Assembly: GCF_947493425.1 (NCBI RefSeq)
Contig: NZ_CANLRP010000051.1
Location: 1 to 46,848, forward strand
Source of the DNA: an uncultured Microscilla sp.
Lineage (GTDB): Bacteria; Bacteroidota; Bacteroidia; Cytophagales; Microscillaceae
Reading direction: 5' to 3'
Length of the DNA: 46,848 bases
In this document: piece by piece, positions 34,127 through 42,910 of the stretch
Layout: each line of letters begins with the position of its first letter
Numbering within the stretch: the first letter of the stretch is position 1
Position numbers and translations under genes: made by a program
Notes under the pieces: model-generated
The model's database searches: none
What the model was told of the DNA's origin: nothing
What the model saw: the letters and a program-made list of their open reading frames with translations, nothing else

Positions 34127-35167
34127 ATGACCCTCATCATCTCCAAAAAAAAACCCTTTTTTCCTATCAGCGAAAACCTGCGTACTTACCTAAACGGCTA
34201 CGGTCGTCATTCTGAATTTTCGCTCAACTACAACGATCTCCTTCGCTATACCGATACCTTTCCGCTCGAAGATCGCTATGGCAAAGATACCCTCTGGGAA
34301 ACCGTTATTTATCCCCAACATATAGTACAAGAGCTACACAGTGCATTAAGTTTTATTTATGCAATATTAAAAATGGATGGTGACAAAGCCTTGTCTAAAC
34401 ACCTCTATATCGATCGCATAGACTATTGTCGTTTTGCCAACTCTAAACCTTTCAGAATAAGGGTTGTCAATCAGTTCAACGACAATTACGATTATTTTTA
34501 TGTCAAACAAGCCGATGCTTCGAGAGTATACGGGCTAGAGTTAGAGCACATTCTTTCACCCAATCGCATCAACTATTTAGTATATAAAGATACCCTCATC
34601 GAAGAGCACATTGCGGGCATTCCGGGCGACACTTTTATAGAAACTTACCTTACCCGCAAAGACGTAAACAAGGTGCGGATAGCCAAAGAGTTTATCAAAT
34701 TTAATGAGCGTTGTTTTGTAAAACTTTTGGGCGATATGCGCTCATATAACTATGTAATAGACATTACACCTGATTTTGAAGACGAACAATACCGGGTACG
34801 AGCCATTGATTTTGATCAACAAAGCTATGAGGGGAGACATAAAATGTACCTGGCGCAATTTTTCAAAGAAAATAATGCGGTTGTAGAATTGGTACAAAAC
34901 CTGATCAACCCTGAAACCCTCGCGCAATACCAGTTAGAAGAACGCACCCTGATGTCGAGACGGGTAAGACAGGCACACCAACGTATGCATCATCTAATGA
35001 GTAGTATGCGAAAAGATACCCTTTCGAAACCTGAAAAGGTGACCCAGTTAAAACAAGAAATGAAAGATTATCATAACGAAGAGCGTTTTTTACAGTGCAA
35101 AACTATGGGCGATATTGTTTATTTGAATATGCAACTATTATTGGTAGAAAACCTCAAAGTAGACTAA
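34127..35167 (+). CDS. Protein-kinase-fold hypothetical protein
   Basis: A 346-residue soluble protein without a recognised name. Its middle follows the order of a small-molecule or protein kinase. It has a beta-strand Lys (YFYVKQAD, K127), a helix Glu (LELEHIL, E138/E140) and a hinge-like IEEHIAGIPG (158-166). A catalytic-loop-like GDMRSYNYVID (D203, N208) and IDFD (227-230, DFG-like) follow. The pattern resembles aminoglycoside-phosphotransferase-type kinases (HGD..N, IDFD) with the His replaced by Leu. The C-terminal 100 residues are helical. Kinase activity is inference. It overlaps the stop of a convergent SpoIIE phosphatase gene by 4 bases. Confidence 0.6.
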   Translation: MTLIISKKKPFFPISENLRTYLNGYGRHSEFSLNYNDLLRYTDTFPLEDRYGKDTLWETVIYPQHIVQELHSALSFIYAILKMDGDKALSKHLYIDRIDYCRFANSKPFRIRVVNQFNDNYDYFYVKQADASRVYGLELEHILSPNRINYLVYKDTLIEEHIAGIPGDTFIETYLTRKDVNKVRIAKEFIKFNERCFVKLLGDMRSYNYVIDITPDFEDEQYRVRAIDFDQQSYEGRHKMYLAQFFKENNAVVELVQNLINPETLAQYQLEERTLMSRRVRQAHQRMHHLMSSMRKDTLSKPEKVTQLKQEMKDYHNEERFLQCKTMGDIVYLNMQLLLVENLKVD

Positions 35168-37377
35168 ACCCTGATACCCATCCACAAAATATCGTCGCGT
35201 TGCTCAGTGTTGAGCATGTGGCGTTGAATAAGCGCAAAAAGGCTGGTTTCCTGCTCTTCTATAGGCAAGGTGTGCAACTCAGTTAAAATATTGCGTAAAC
35301 GTAAAGAACCCAATTTTTTGCGTTGATAGTCGTGCTGGTCAGCCAGACCATCAGTACCCATATACAGCATACTGCCTGTAGGCAAAGCCAGCTGATGATT
35401 GACAAACGATTTGTTTTTTGCCTGGGTACCACCTATCGACTTTCGCACCCCTTTCAACACCTGTATTTCTTCACGGTTGTTTGGGCGTAGGTAATACAAA
35501 GGGCGTTTGGCACCTGCGTACACCAACTGCTTTTGTCCTTCTGTAGTTTTTCCCAATACCAATATTCCTATATCCATCCCATCTATCGAACGGGCATCTT
35601 GTTGGTGCAAAGCAGTCAGTACTTGTTCGTTTAGCTGGGTAAGAATGCTTGCAGGGTCGGTGTTCCTTTGTTGTAGAATCAGTTTATCTAATAAATTATG
35701 ACCTATCAGGCTCATAAAAGCACCTTGCACACCATGACCAGTACAATCAGCAAAAATTACTATAATTTTGCCCTCTATTTTATTGATCCAGTAAAAATCC
35801 CCTGACACAATATCTTTGGGTTGATAAATAATAAAATGTTCAGGTAATAGTTGGCGAACCAATGCCACCGGAGGCAACATGGCTTGTTGGATAGTAAAAG
35901 CAGCCCGTATATTATTCTTGATTTGCTTGTTGCGGGTTTGCAGTTGATCATAGGCCTTAGTAATGACCGATTCGCCCGATTTTAGACGATGGTTTAAAAA
36001 CTTCAGCTCTTGATTGTTGGTTTCTATCTCGGTTTGTTTTTGTTGCAAATGCTGATTGACAGCCCTTAACTCTTCTTGTTGTTCCTTGAGTTCTTGATTA
36101 AGGGTATTTTGCTTCCGACTACTTTTAAGTAAAAAAAAAGAAAACAAAGAAACAGTCAGCAAGCCAAAGCTAATGATGTACAGATAAATGCTTTGTTGGT
36201 TGATTTGTCGGTGGTTGTCAGATTTAATCTTTGCCTCTTTTTTGCTATACATATACTCCAGCTCATGCTGAATAAGCTTATTATTGGCTTTTATTGTAAG
36301 CAAGCTATCCTTGTAAGCAGCATATTTTTTTTGATACTCCAAAGCCTGAACAAGCTTACCCTGTTGCTCATATATGCTACTCAATACTCTATAAATGCCC
36401 TTCGTTTCCTTTTTAGTGCCTAGTCTCAGTGATTTAGTTAACGCAAGTTTGCCATACTTTTTAGCTTTTTCCAACTGCTGGTAGCGAAGATAATGCTGAC
36501 TCATTTGTAGTAACAAAGCTACATATTCAGACGTTTGGTCTTGGATACTCATGAGTTGATGACTCTTCTCAAAGTTGGCAGTTGCATTGAGCGTATCCTG
36601 GGCAAAAGATTGTAACATTGCCAAAAACTTCAGTGCTATCCCCTCTATAAGAGGTACTTTGGCTTTGCGGGCATTTTGAATGCTCCACCTGGCGTACCTT
36701 TTTGCCTTGTCATATTTTTTTTGGTGACAATACACCTGCGCTATATTTACCTGGGTTAATCCAATGCTTTCAGTTGCTTTCCGTTTTTGGTCAATTTTCA
36801 ACGCTTTTTCAAAATATTCCAGTGCCTTGTCATATTGTTCGATAGTTTCATAAATGGCCGCTATACTGCTTAAACTGGCACTAATCATTGGGTCATTTTT
36901 TGATTTTTCGGCAATGCGTAAGGCGTTAAAGTGGCAGTCAATCGCCTTCGTATACTTTCCTTGGTCTTGGTACATCCCCCCCAGTTTATTGTATACATTG
37001 CTTACCCCCTTTGTATAGTCAATGCTTTGAAAAACTGCCCGTGCTTTTTGGGCATACTCGATGGCTTTGGGGTACAAGGTTTTTAAGTGGTAGTAGTGGC
37101 AGGCGTTACTGAAGGCTTGCCCCAGTTGCATACTTTGCTGGGTGGTGTCAGCTACTCGAAGAGCAGCCAGCGTATAGATTTTTAGTTGATGGGTATCTTT
37201 TTTGGCCCAATATAACCGAGAGAGTGTATTATAAAGGCGTAGTTTGACAGTATCGCTTGATGTTGCGTTTAACTGATTTAATACATCAGCTTCTGACGAT
37301 TGAGTCCACCCATCAAGAGGTAAACTAATCCACCAGAATATAACGCAACAGATATAACGAAAAAGACCGCCTCCCAT
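35164..37377 (-). CDS. TPR-containing SpoIIE-type protein phosphatase
   Basis: A 737-residue signalling protein. A signal-like N-terminus (1-25) is followed by about seven TPRs (40-365; e.g. LGGMYQDQGKYTKAIDCHFN and IAAIYETIEQYDKALEYFEK), one membrane helix (about 398-417), a coiled coil (about 420-490) and a PP2C/SpoIIE phosphatase domain (about 500-737). The phosphatase metal-site motifs DIVSGDFYW, DCTGHGVQGAFMS, DGMDIGIL and GTDGLADQHD are all present, so it should be active on phospho-Ser/Thr. The TPR half would be periplasmic and the phosphatase cytoplasmic. The partner, perhaps an anti-anti-sigma protein, is not in the window. Confidence 0.88.
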   Translation of the reverse strand: MGGGLFRYICCVIFWWISLPLDGWTQSSEADVLNQLNATSSDTVKLRLYNTLSRLYWAKKDTHQLKIYTLAALRVADTTQQSMQLGQAFSNACHYYHLKTLYPKAIEYAQKARAVFQSIDYTKGVSNVYNKLGGMYQDQGKYTKAIDCHFNALRIAEKSKNDPMISASLSSIAAIYETIEQYDKALEYFEKALKIDQKRKATESIGLTQVNIAQVYCHQKKYDKAKRYARWSIQNARKAKVPLIEGIALKFLAMLQSFAQDTLNATANFEKSHQLMSIQDQTSEYVALLLQMSQHYLRYQQLEKAKKYGKLALTKSLRLGTKKETKGIYRVLSSIYEQQGKLVQALEYQKKYAAYKDSLLTIKANNKLIQHELEYMYSKKEAKIKSDNHRQINQQSIYLYIISFGLLTVSLFSFFLLKSSRKQNTLNQELKEQQEELRAVNQHLQQKQTEIETNNQELKFLNHRLKSGESVITKAYDQLQTRNKQIKNNIRAAFTIQQAMLPPVALVRQLLPEHFIIYQPKDIVSGDFYWINKIEGKIIVIFADCTGHGVQGAFMSLIGHNLLDKLILQQRNTDPASILTQLNEQVLTALHQQDARSIDGMDIGILVLGKTTEGQKQLVYAGAKRPLYYLRPNNREEIQVLKGVRKSIGGTQAKNKSFVNHQLALPTGSMLYMGTDGLADQHDYQRKKLGSLRLRNILTELHTLPIEEQETSLFALIQRHMLNTEQRDDILWMGIRV

Positions 37378-37629
37378 TCAAAATCAATTGTTATAAGTTT
37401 GTATAAGCAATTTATAAATTTTCAACCAAATAAGAATGTTTTTGTTATATATTGAACCCAGCACTTCAGCAATTGTGAGTGTACCTAGTATTTTTGTATG
37501 CTACAATCATTTTCGCAACTTGTGTTGGCATATCAAAAACCATACTTTTCGCAAAAATTTTGGGGTACGCAAAAATACTGCGTAATAGGTGTTGAACATT
37601 GTACTATGATACAACCAAATCTTAGCATA

Positions 37630-39723
37630 ATGAACACAATCAATCAACACGATATCCTCATCAACCATTGCCTTATTCAAGTACCTACAGCTACCCAAAA
37701 CACTTCACACCAGGCCAATATCCAGCAAACAATGGGTACATTGTCATCCAATTTTTTGTATTATGGTTATATACCTTCCCAACAAGCTTATGAGGCAATG
37801 ACACAACTGGCGAAAACCTCTCCGAAAATGCTTCATCAATGGTGGCAAACTTTAGAGAAAAGCCTTAAAAAATCTAAAGGAGTTGATAAAGACATTGGGA
37901 AATACATTGTGTATCAAAACTTTCCTCAAGAAGTACTAGACATGTCGCAGTCGGAATATTGGATCAGGCAACTTTTTATTTATTGGGGAGCAGACCTTAC
38001 CAGCGTACGACAAGCGCCCATCCCACGAGCGCCTATGTTTGAGAAGGTAGACTTTAAAGTGCTACACCTGGCTCGTTCTTTTGCTCTTGCCAACCTATAC
38101 GAAAGTTTGCTATTAAAACCAGCCGTATGGATAGCCACCGAACAGCAAGAAGTGCAATGGTTTGTGCAACAGGAATATACAATGAACGCAGAAATAAAAT
38201 TTAAAGAAAACCTCGTTTTTGCTGCCATTACTTGTATGCAATACCACCAAACATTGCCATTGTCTACTACTACCGATGTGCTTAGGCTTGCCACAGGATT
38301 TTCTGAAGGAGATATCTCACTCAAAACCAATAGCAAATTTAAACTCTCCCGTAGTCAGCGAAAATATGTATTGGAAGTGTTGGCAGGGGTAAAAGACCTG
38401 GAAGAAGGAATCATGCGCCACAAAAACAAATGGATACGCTTATTTCATCAGTTGCACGTTGGCGAGTATGCAAAAAAATACCCAAAAATCTATCAAGTAG
38501 CTCATACCTTACGAAACGGAGGAAAATACCCTACTTTTAACTCTAATGTAGAAAACTACCTGGCCACATCAAACACCAAAGCATTGGCATTGCTTGCCCA
38601 GCGTCCGGGAGAGTTTGCCCGTCGCATTGCTCATGTGTTGAGCGTGTTTGGTGACGCAACTTTGTCCCATTTTTTGCCCGTACTGCACAAGCTCGAAACT
38701 ATTAAATTGTTGAAATTAAAACGGTTTTTACGTACTGCCAACAATCGTAATTATCGAATATTTACCCCTAAGGGGAGTTGGAAAAAAGCCCAGTTTGAAT
38801 TGAACGAAACCCAGATAAAACCGCACCATATTCAGCAAATAGTCATGGCTATAGACCAACTGGTGAGGCAACGGGTAAGCAACAAGTTTGGCACATCATT
38901 TTTTTATACGCCAGACATTGCACACATAAAATTGCCTGTAAACAATGCAGAGGCAGTTTCTCGTTACCCAAAAGGAACTGTTTTTTATATTCCTGACAAT
39001 ATTCGTTTTATTCGTTCAGTCACCTATTGGCAAGAACGTTCGCAAACTTGTTGGATGGACAATGGCTGGAATTTTTTTGATGCCAACTGGCAGGCAAAAG
39101 GGACTTGTTGTTGGGACACTACCTGGGAGATGGACAAAGCCGCAGTGTTTTCGGGCGACCCGGTAAACTCATACAACAAAGCGGGTAAAGCTGGACAATT
39201 GATTGACTTATACCTTGATCAGTTGGTGGATATGGGGGTACGTTACGCAGTGTGGAATATATTGTCATATAACCGTATTCCGTTTGATGCTCTGGAAGAT
39301 GTGCAAGGTTTACTGTTGTGGGGCGAAAAACCTCAAACTGGTAAGTTGATAGAACCCTCAAGGGTCAATTTTTCTTTTCCTGTAACAGGTAAGTCTTTGA
39401 CCAAATACATCTGTTACATCGATTTATTCACTCGCCGCTTGGTATTGATGGACAGTAGCCTTTCGGCAAGTGTAGGATCAGCTCGAAACAATGCCACACG
39501 CTTGCAAAGCAGCATGCCAGCTATAGTAGAGTACTTTGATGCCTTACCTTCGTTGATGGATATGTTTGAGGGGTTTGCCGTGGCTCCTGCTACTGACGCT
39601 ATGAAAGTAGTGTATACTGATGAGCAGTTGCCGATAGACAATGAACCTGCTTTTGTGTTTTTTCCTAAAAACAAGGACAATACCTATGATCCGGTTTCGC
39701 TTGAAGCATTGATTAGCGTATAA
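37630..39723 (+). CDS. TerD-like domain protein (MXAN_6230/SCO0854 type)
   Basis: A 697-residue protein whose landmarks match the MXAN_6230/SCO0854 family: RPGEFARRIAHVLS (from about 325), then a Phe-Thr-Pro-Lys-Gly motif (TPKG 379-382). A C-terminal third (about 450-690) resembles the TerD fold, with YPKGTVFYIPDNIRFIRSVT, CWMDNGWNFFDANW and MGVRYAVWNILSY. The N-terminal RING-type cysteines of some relatives are not evident. TerD proteins bind Ca2+ and take part in tellurite and phage or stress resistance systems; this family's function is unknown. The ATG at 37630 is preferred: the frame extends to 37498, but that stretch looks non-coding. The 252-base upstream gap shows nothing else. Confidence 0.72.
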   Translation: MNTINQHDILINHCLIQVPTATQNTSHQANIQQTMGTLSSNFLYYGYIPSQQAYEAMTQLAKTSPKMLHQWWQTLEKSLKKSKGVDKDIGKYIVYQNFPQEVLDMSQSEYWIRQLFIYWGADLTSVRQAPIPRAPMFEKVDFKVLHLARSFALANLYESLLLKPAVWIATEQQEVQWFVQQEYTMNAEIKFKENLVFAAITCMQYHQTLPLSTTTDVLRLATGFSEGDISLKTNSKFKLSRSQRKYVLEVLAGVKDLEEGIMRHKNKWIRLFHQLHVGEYAKKYPKIYQVAHTLRNGGKYPTFNSNVENYLATSNTKALALLAQRPGEFARRIAHVLSVFGDATLSHFLPVLHKLETIKLLKLKRFLRTANNRNYRIFTPKGSWKKAQFELNETQIKPHHIQQIVMAIDQLVRQRVSNKFGTSFFYTPDIAHIKLPVNNAEAVSRYPKGTVFYIPDNIRFIRSVTYWQERSQTCWMDNGWNFFDANWQAKGTCCWDTTWEMDKAAVFSGDPVNSYNKAGKAGQLIDLYLDQLVDMGVRYAVWNILSYNRIPFDALEDVQGLLLWGEKPQTGKLIEPSRVNFSFPVTGKSLTKYICYIDLFTRRLVLMDSSLSASVGSARNNATRLQSSMPAIVEYFDALPSLMDMFEGFAVAPATDAMKVVYTDEQLPIDNEPAFVFFPKNKDNTYDPVSLEALISV

Positions 39724-39767
39724 AATAAAGCCGCTTTTTTTGATTATTCAAAAAAGGCGGCTTTATT
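39724..39767 (+). terminator. Strong rho-independent terminator
   Basis: A 20-bp stem with one G-T pair (39724-39743 with 39748-39767) and a TTAT loop begins at the stop codon of the TerD-like gene. It has A/T tails on both sides, so it may also protect the convergent FMN reductase gene. Confidence 0.88.
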
Positions 39768-39830
39768 TTCCTGGTAGAATAAGGTGCGTTTAAAATTCTG
39801 TTGTTGCTATGACATAGTGAAAAGAATAAA

Positions 39831-40355
39831 TTAGAATTTGATAAGTTTCTCTACCTGCTCACGTAGCAATTGATTGTATAAGTCGTTGGTAATTTTGCCA
39901 TCTTTTAGATTGGCTTCTACACGAGGTAGTTTTACCCGCATGCCCAGTAGATTGGCACCCAAATAACTTAAAATATCGGTCAAGTGGCTCAAAGCCAGCG
40001 CACTGCCTTGCATACCCGAAGACAAGCCCACCATTGCCACTTTTTTGTCGTTAAACTTGCTTGGGTATTCCAGGCCATCTATAAAAGCCTTTAGTACCCC
40101 TGGAAAAGACCCGTTGTATTCGGGTACTACAAATACAAACTTATTTCCTTGGGCTATTTGCTGACTGTATATATTAAAATCGTTGTTTTTACCTGCATTG
40201 CCATACAGTGCCGAAAAAACAAAGTCTTTGGGTAAACCCTGCAAGTCAATAATGTTACTTTCTGTGTTTTGTTCGGCAAGCAAACTTTGATAATATGCCG
40301 AGACCACCCGCGAAATCGATTGATTTCGATTGGTGCAAGAAATGATTGTAATCAA
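39831..40355 (-). CDS. NAD(P)H-dependent FMN reductase
   Basis: A 174-residue flavodoxin-like reductase. The signature FVVPEYNGSFPGVLKAFIDG and the middle VAMVGLSSGMQGS, with the N-terminal loop ISCTNRNQSISR for flavin phosphate, place it in the NADPH-dependent FMN reductase family. These enzymes reduce flavins, quinones or azo compounds. There is no ATG for the natural N-terminus; a TTG at 40355 gives MITIISCTNRNQ, which fits the family. The frame is open further upstream into the TraB gene, but that part is not coding. It lies 43 bases after the TraB/GumN gene on the same strand. Confidence 0.82.
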   Translation of the reverse strand: MITIISCTNRNQSISRVVSAYYQSLLAEQNTESNIIDLQGLPKDFVFSALYGNAGKNNDFNIYSQQIAQGNKFVFVVPEYNGSFPGVLKAFIDGLEYPSKFNDKKVAMVGLSSGMQGSALALSHLTDILSYLGANLLGMRVKLPRVEANLKDGKITNDLYNQLLREQVEKLIKF

Positions 40356-40398
40356 GTGATCAGTTTTTTTAATGATTGTGTATATAGGTGAGATTTCC

Positions 40399-41307
40399 CT
40401 ACAGCTTAATTTTAAGTGGAGATATTGTATAGCCTTTTTCTCGTAACAAATGTAATACGCCTGATTTCCCTGGCAAGTGTCCGGCACCTACTGCAATGAA
40501 AGCACTTTTACCCGACTTGAGCAACTCCTCGATCTTAGGAATCCATTTTTTGTTACGCTCTACCAACAATGTTTTGAGTTCGTCTTCACTGGCTGTTTTT
40601 TGCATTAACTTATGTAGCCCATCCAAGTCTTGTTGTTTATACATTCTATTCAGCTTAACGATTTCTTGCGAAGCAAGGCTGTCCTTATCATACACCATCT
40701 CCAGCAACAGATCTACTTGCTTATCTAATGGCTTGCCATCATAAAGCACCTTTATTTGATCTTCAACTGTTTCAAGGGCAATTAATTTTTTGTTGAGGTT
40801 ACGAGCTGATCTTTGAAAATACTCATCCATAGAGCTATTGCCCGTCTTTTCAAGATTCATGTTCAGTGTTTTTGCGTACTTTTTCAGCATAATCATCTGA
40901 TAAATAGCAATGGGCTTAAAACTACTAAACAACTGTACACCTGTGCCCATGTACTTTCTTAGGCACTCATCGGTGGCTTTATAGTCTTTTTCGCTCATCA
41001 ATTGATTGAGGCGTTTATTAGGCATTACACTTGCCATGGCCACCTTCATCATATTAGAGGCTTCTATCAAAATCTCTCCTGCTACAATATCCGCTTTTTT
41101 TAATTTATCTAATATGATTTTATTCTGATTGATAAAGCCATAGTCGTGCAGGTGATGCGTGCCAAATAAATAAGTTGGTTTTTTAACGCCGGGACCTTTT
41201 ACTTCCCAAAAGATAGATTTAGCTTTTGGGAGTGTGTCTTGTGCCAAGGTAGGCAAAGACAACAAAACGCTGAGGATGCTGAAAATAAATAATTTAGTAT
41301 GCTTCAT
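40399..41307 (-). CDS. TraB/GumN-family protein
   Basis: A 302-residue exported protein (signal peptide 1-22, LPTLAQ). The family motifs are FGTHHLHDYGF near the N-terminus and AFIAVGAGHLPGKSGVLHLL near the C-terminus, which place putative metal-binding His residues at each end. TraB/GumN proteins are proposed metal-dependent proteases related to the TIKI/erythromycin-esterase fold (established only in part). It is the probable first gene of a two-gene unit with the FMN reductase. Confidence 0.85.
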   Translation of the reverse strand: MKHTKLFIFSILSVLLSLPTLAQDTLPKAKSIFWEVKGPGVKKPTYLFGTHHLHDYGFINQNKIILDKLKKADIVAGEILIEASNMMKVAMASVMPNKRLNQLMSEKDYKATDECLRKYMGTGVQLFSSFKPIAIYQMIMLKKYAKTLNMNLEKTGNSSMDEYFQRSARNLNKKLIALETVEDQIKVLYDGKPLDKQVDLLLEMVYDKDSLASQEIVKLNRMYKQQDLDGLHKLMQKTASEDELKTLLVERNKKWIPKIEELLKSGKSAFIAVGAGHLPGKSGVLHLLREKGYTISPLKIKL

Positions 41308-41490
41308 TCTGTGTAAAAATTATACCTGTACAATGATCAAAAAAAACAGCAAAAGTAGTACATCAACCATTACACTCACTGCCTCATTGCAAAGGTGAAG
41401 TAGTTTCGTTGTGACATAGTGTATACCATTTAGGCTAGTGAAAGTGACCCTGCTGCATAATGAAATACACTGCTCATTAAACTACAATGC

Positions 41491-41751
41491 TTACTTGTGC
41501 TTGCGAGGAAAAAATGTGCGAAATATGACCATAAATACCGCTGATAGTATAAAAATAGTCACCCATTTAAAAACACCTGGTATTAAGCGGTAACTAATGA
41601 CCATTGCACAAAATAAAAACATGAGCATAGAAATTCGATTAATGCCATGCATTACCCGAATATTAAAGTTGTTAGGGCGATCAGGATCATGCTTTCGGAA
41701 GAAATATCCAAATACAGCTCCCATTTTAAAGAAATCAGTGAACTTACTCAT
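41491..41751 (-). CDS. Small membrane protein (DUF6728-like)
   Basis: An 86-residue protein with two hydrophobic segments (about 37-53 and 60-78). The N-terminal half, FGYFFRKHDPDRPNNFNIRV then MHGINRISMLMFLFC, resembles the small DUF6728 family of Cytophagales, placed from memory of the motif. Topology probably puts the charged loop and tail in the cytoplasm. No partner is evident; function unknown. Confidence 0.65.
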   Translation of the reverse strand: MSKFTDFFKMGAVFGYFFRKHDPDRPNNFNIRVMHGINRISMLMFLFCAMVISYRLIPGVFKWVTIFILSAVFMVIFRTFFPRKHK

Positions 41752-42066
41752 AATCTATGTTTATTTTTATAGATACAATCCGTTGAGCAGGGTAAAAGTT
41801 TTCTGTTTCCCTGACTTTATACGCAAATATCAGTAAATCTTATCACTAATAGCAGTATTTTATCAATTTTAACCATTGTATAGAGCCTGAATTTAACGCA
41901 AAAAGCGACTTTGTTAAAAAATAAACAAACGAAACTTTTAAGGTGTATATTGTCGTATATAAGCTTAAATATAGAATTATAAATAATTAATTGTTTATAA
42001 TTCCAAATAATACAACTGTTTTTTGTGTTGTTGTGAAACCATTGATCAAACTTAAAAATTACCTCT
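41752..42066. other. Control region of the WHLH/Cys-Gly gene pair
   Basis: 315 bases without a supported gene, AT-rich, holding the 30-bp palindrome at 41974-42003. A near-consensus -7 element, GATATTTG on the minus strand at 41831-41824, may serve the small membrane protein gene. No clear -7/-33 pair is seen for the + strand gene. Confidence 0.45.
41974..42003. promoter_or_regulatory. 30-bp near-perfect palindrome, operator candidate
   Basis: GAATTATAAA (41974-41983) and TTTATAATTC (41994-42003) are perfect complements, and the 10 bases between them (TAATTAATTG) are nearly self-complementary, so only one base pair of 15 fails. It lies 63 bases upstream of the ATG of the first Cys-Gly-tailed gene, where an operator or promoter-proximal site would sit. 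It is not repeated before the second gene. Confidence 0.6.
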
Positions 42067-42789
42067 ATGAACCCACAAGAAAAACAACTCTGGGATAAAA
42101 TCAATAACTATTCATTTGATGCAGTAGATGCACCTTTTCCTTTCTCGGCACGCCTCATGCGCGAAAATGACTGGACTGAAACCTATACTATTGAAGTGAT
42201 TCAGGAATACAAAAAATTTATGTTTTTGGTTGCCGTATCAGAGCACTCGGTATCGCCCTCCGATCCTGTAGACCAAGTGTGGCACTTGCACATGATTTAT
42301 ACCCAATCGTATTGGGAAGAGTTTTGTCACGGAATTTTAGGCAAGGCAGTACATCACAACCCCACTAAAGGAGGCAAAGACGAGCGTAAGAAACATGTGA
42401 ATATGTATGACCAAACTGCAGAGAGTTACTTTCAATACTTTGGTGAAACTCAACCCGCTCATATTTGGATAAATACTCAGGACCTTTTCAAAGAAATACA
42501 TTATCGTAGGGTAAACATGCACCGTAATTGGGTGATTCCCAAGCCTCAATTTGTACGTAAACATTGGCATTTAGCCCCTTTACTTACCTTGTTTGCGTTA
42601 TTTTTTATGGCAAACAGTGGAGGAGATATTGCTGGAATTATATTTTTTGTAGTGTTTATTGTTTTAATAGCTATAGCCGCAGCCAGTACAGACAAAGGAG
42701 GGGGAAGTGGAGGGGGAGGCTGCTCCAGTGGTGGATGCTCTTCTTGTTCTTCCTGTTCAGGTTGTGGTGGCTGTGGAGGTTGTGGTTGA
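42067..42789 (+). CDS. GRDP-like membrane protein with Cys-Gly tail, copy 1
   Basis: A 240-residue protein. Residues 1-165 carry the motif DPVDQVWHLHMIYTQSYWEEF (67-87), as in the DUF1399 domain of glycine-rich-domain proteins. Two hydrophobic segments (about 168-184 and 187-207) follow. The last 30 residues are almost only Gly, Ser and Cys, with seven Cys at 219, 224, 227, 230, 233, 236 and 239; six of them are spaced exactly three apart. The tail recalls TIGR04222-type membrane proteins. It could bind metal, crosslink or be modified. The product is a tandem paralogue of the next gene. Function is unknown. Confidence 0.75.
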   Translation: MNPQEKQLWDKINNYSFDAVDAPFPFSARLMRENDWTETYTIEVIQEYKKFMFLVAVSEHSVSPSDPVDQVWHLHMIYTQSYWEEFCHGILGKAVHHNPTKGGKDERKKHVNMYDQTAESYFQYFGETQPAHIWINTQDLFKEIHYRRVNMHRNWVIPKPQFVRKHWHLAPLLTLFALFFMANSGGDIAGIIFFVVFIVLIAIAAASTDKGGGSGGGGCSSGGCSSCSSCSGCGGCGGCG

Positions 42790-42807
42790 GTATCAAGCAA
42801 TTCACGC

Positions 42808-42846
42808 AAACCCTTTTCTTTTGCTTAGGTACAAGAAAAGGGTTTT
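42808..42846 (+). terminator. Terminator between the tandem copies
   Basis: 13-bp stem AAACCCTTTTCTT / AAGAAAAGGGTTT with a 12-base loop, ending in TTTTG, 19 bases after copy 1. It implies that copy 2 has its own promoter or is expressed by read-through. Confidence 0.75.
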
Positions 42847-42910
42847 GTTATTTAATCTAACTTTTAAATACTACGTAAATAAAACCTAAACCTAATAAAT
42901 AGATAATACA

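Noticed and set aside
37498..37629. N-terminal extension of the TerD-like protein
   Set aside because: The added 44 residues have no resemblance to the family and are rich in rare aromatic and Cys residues; the ATG at 37630 is preferred.
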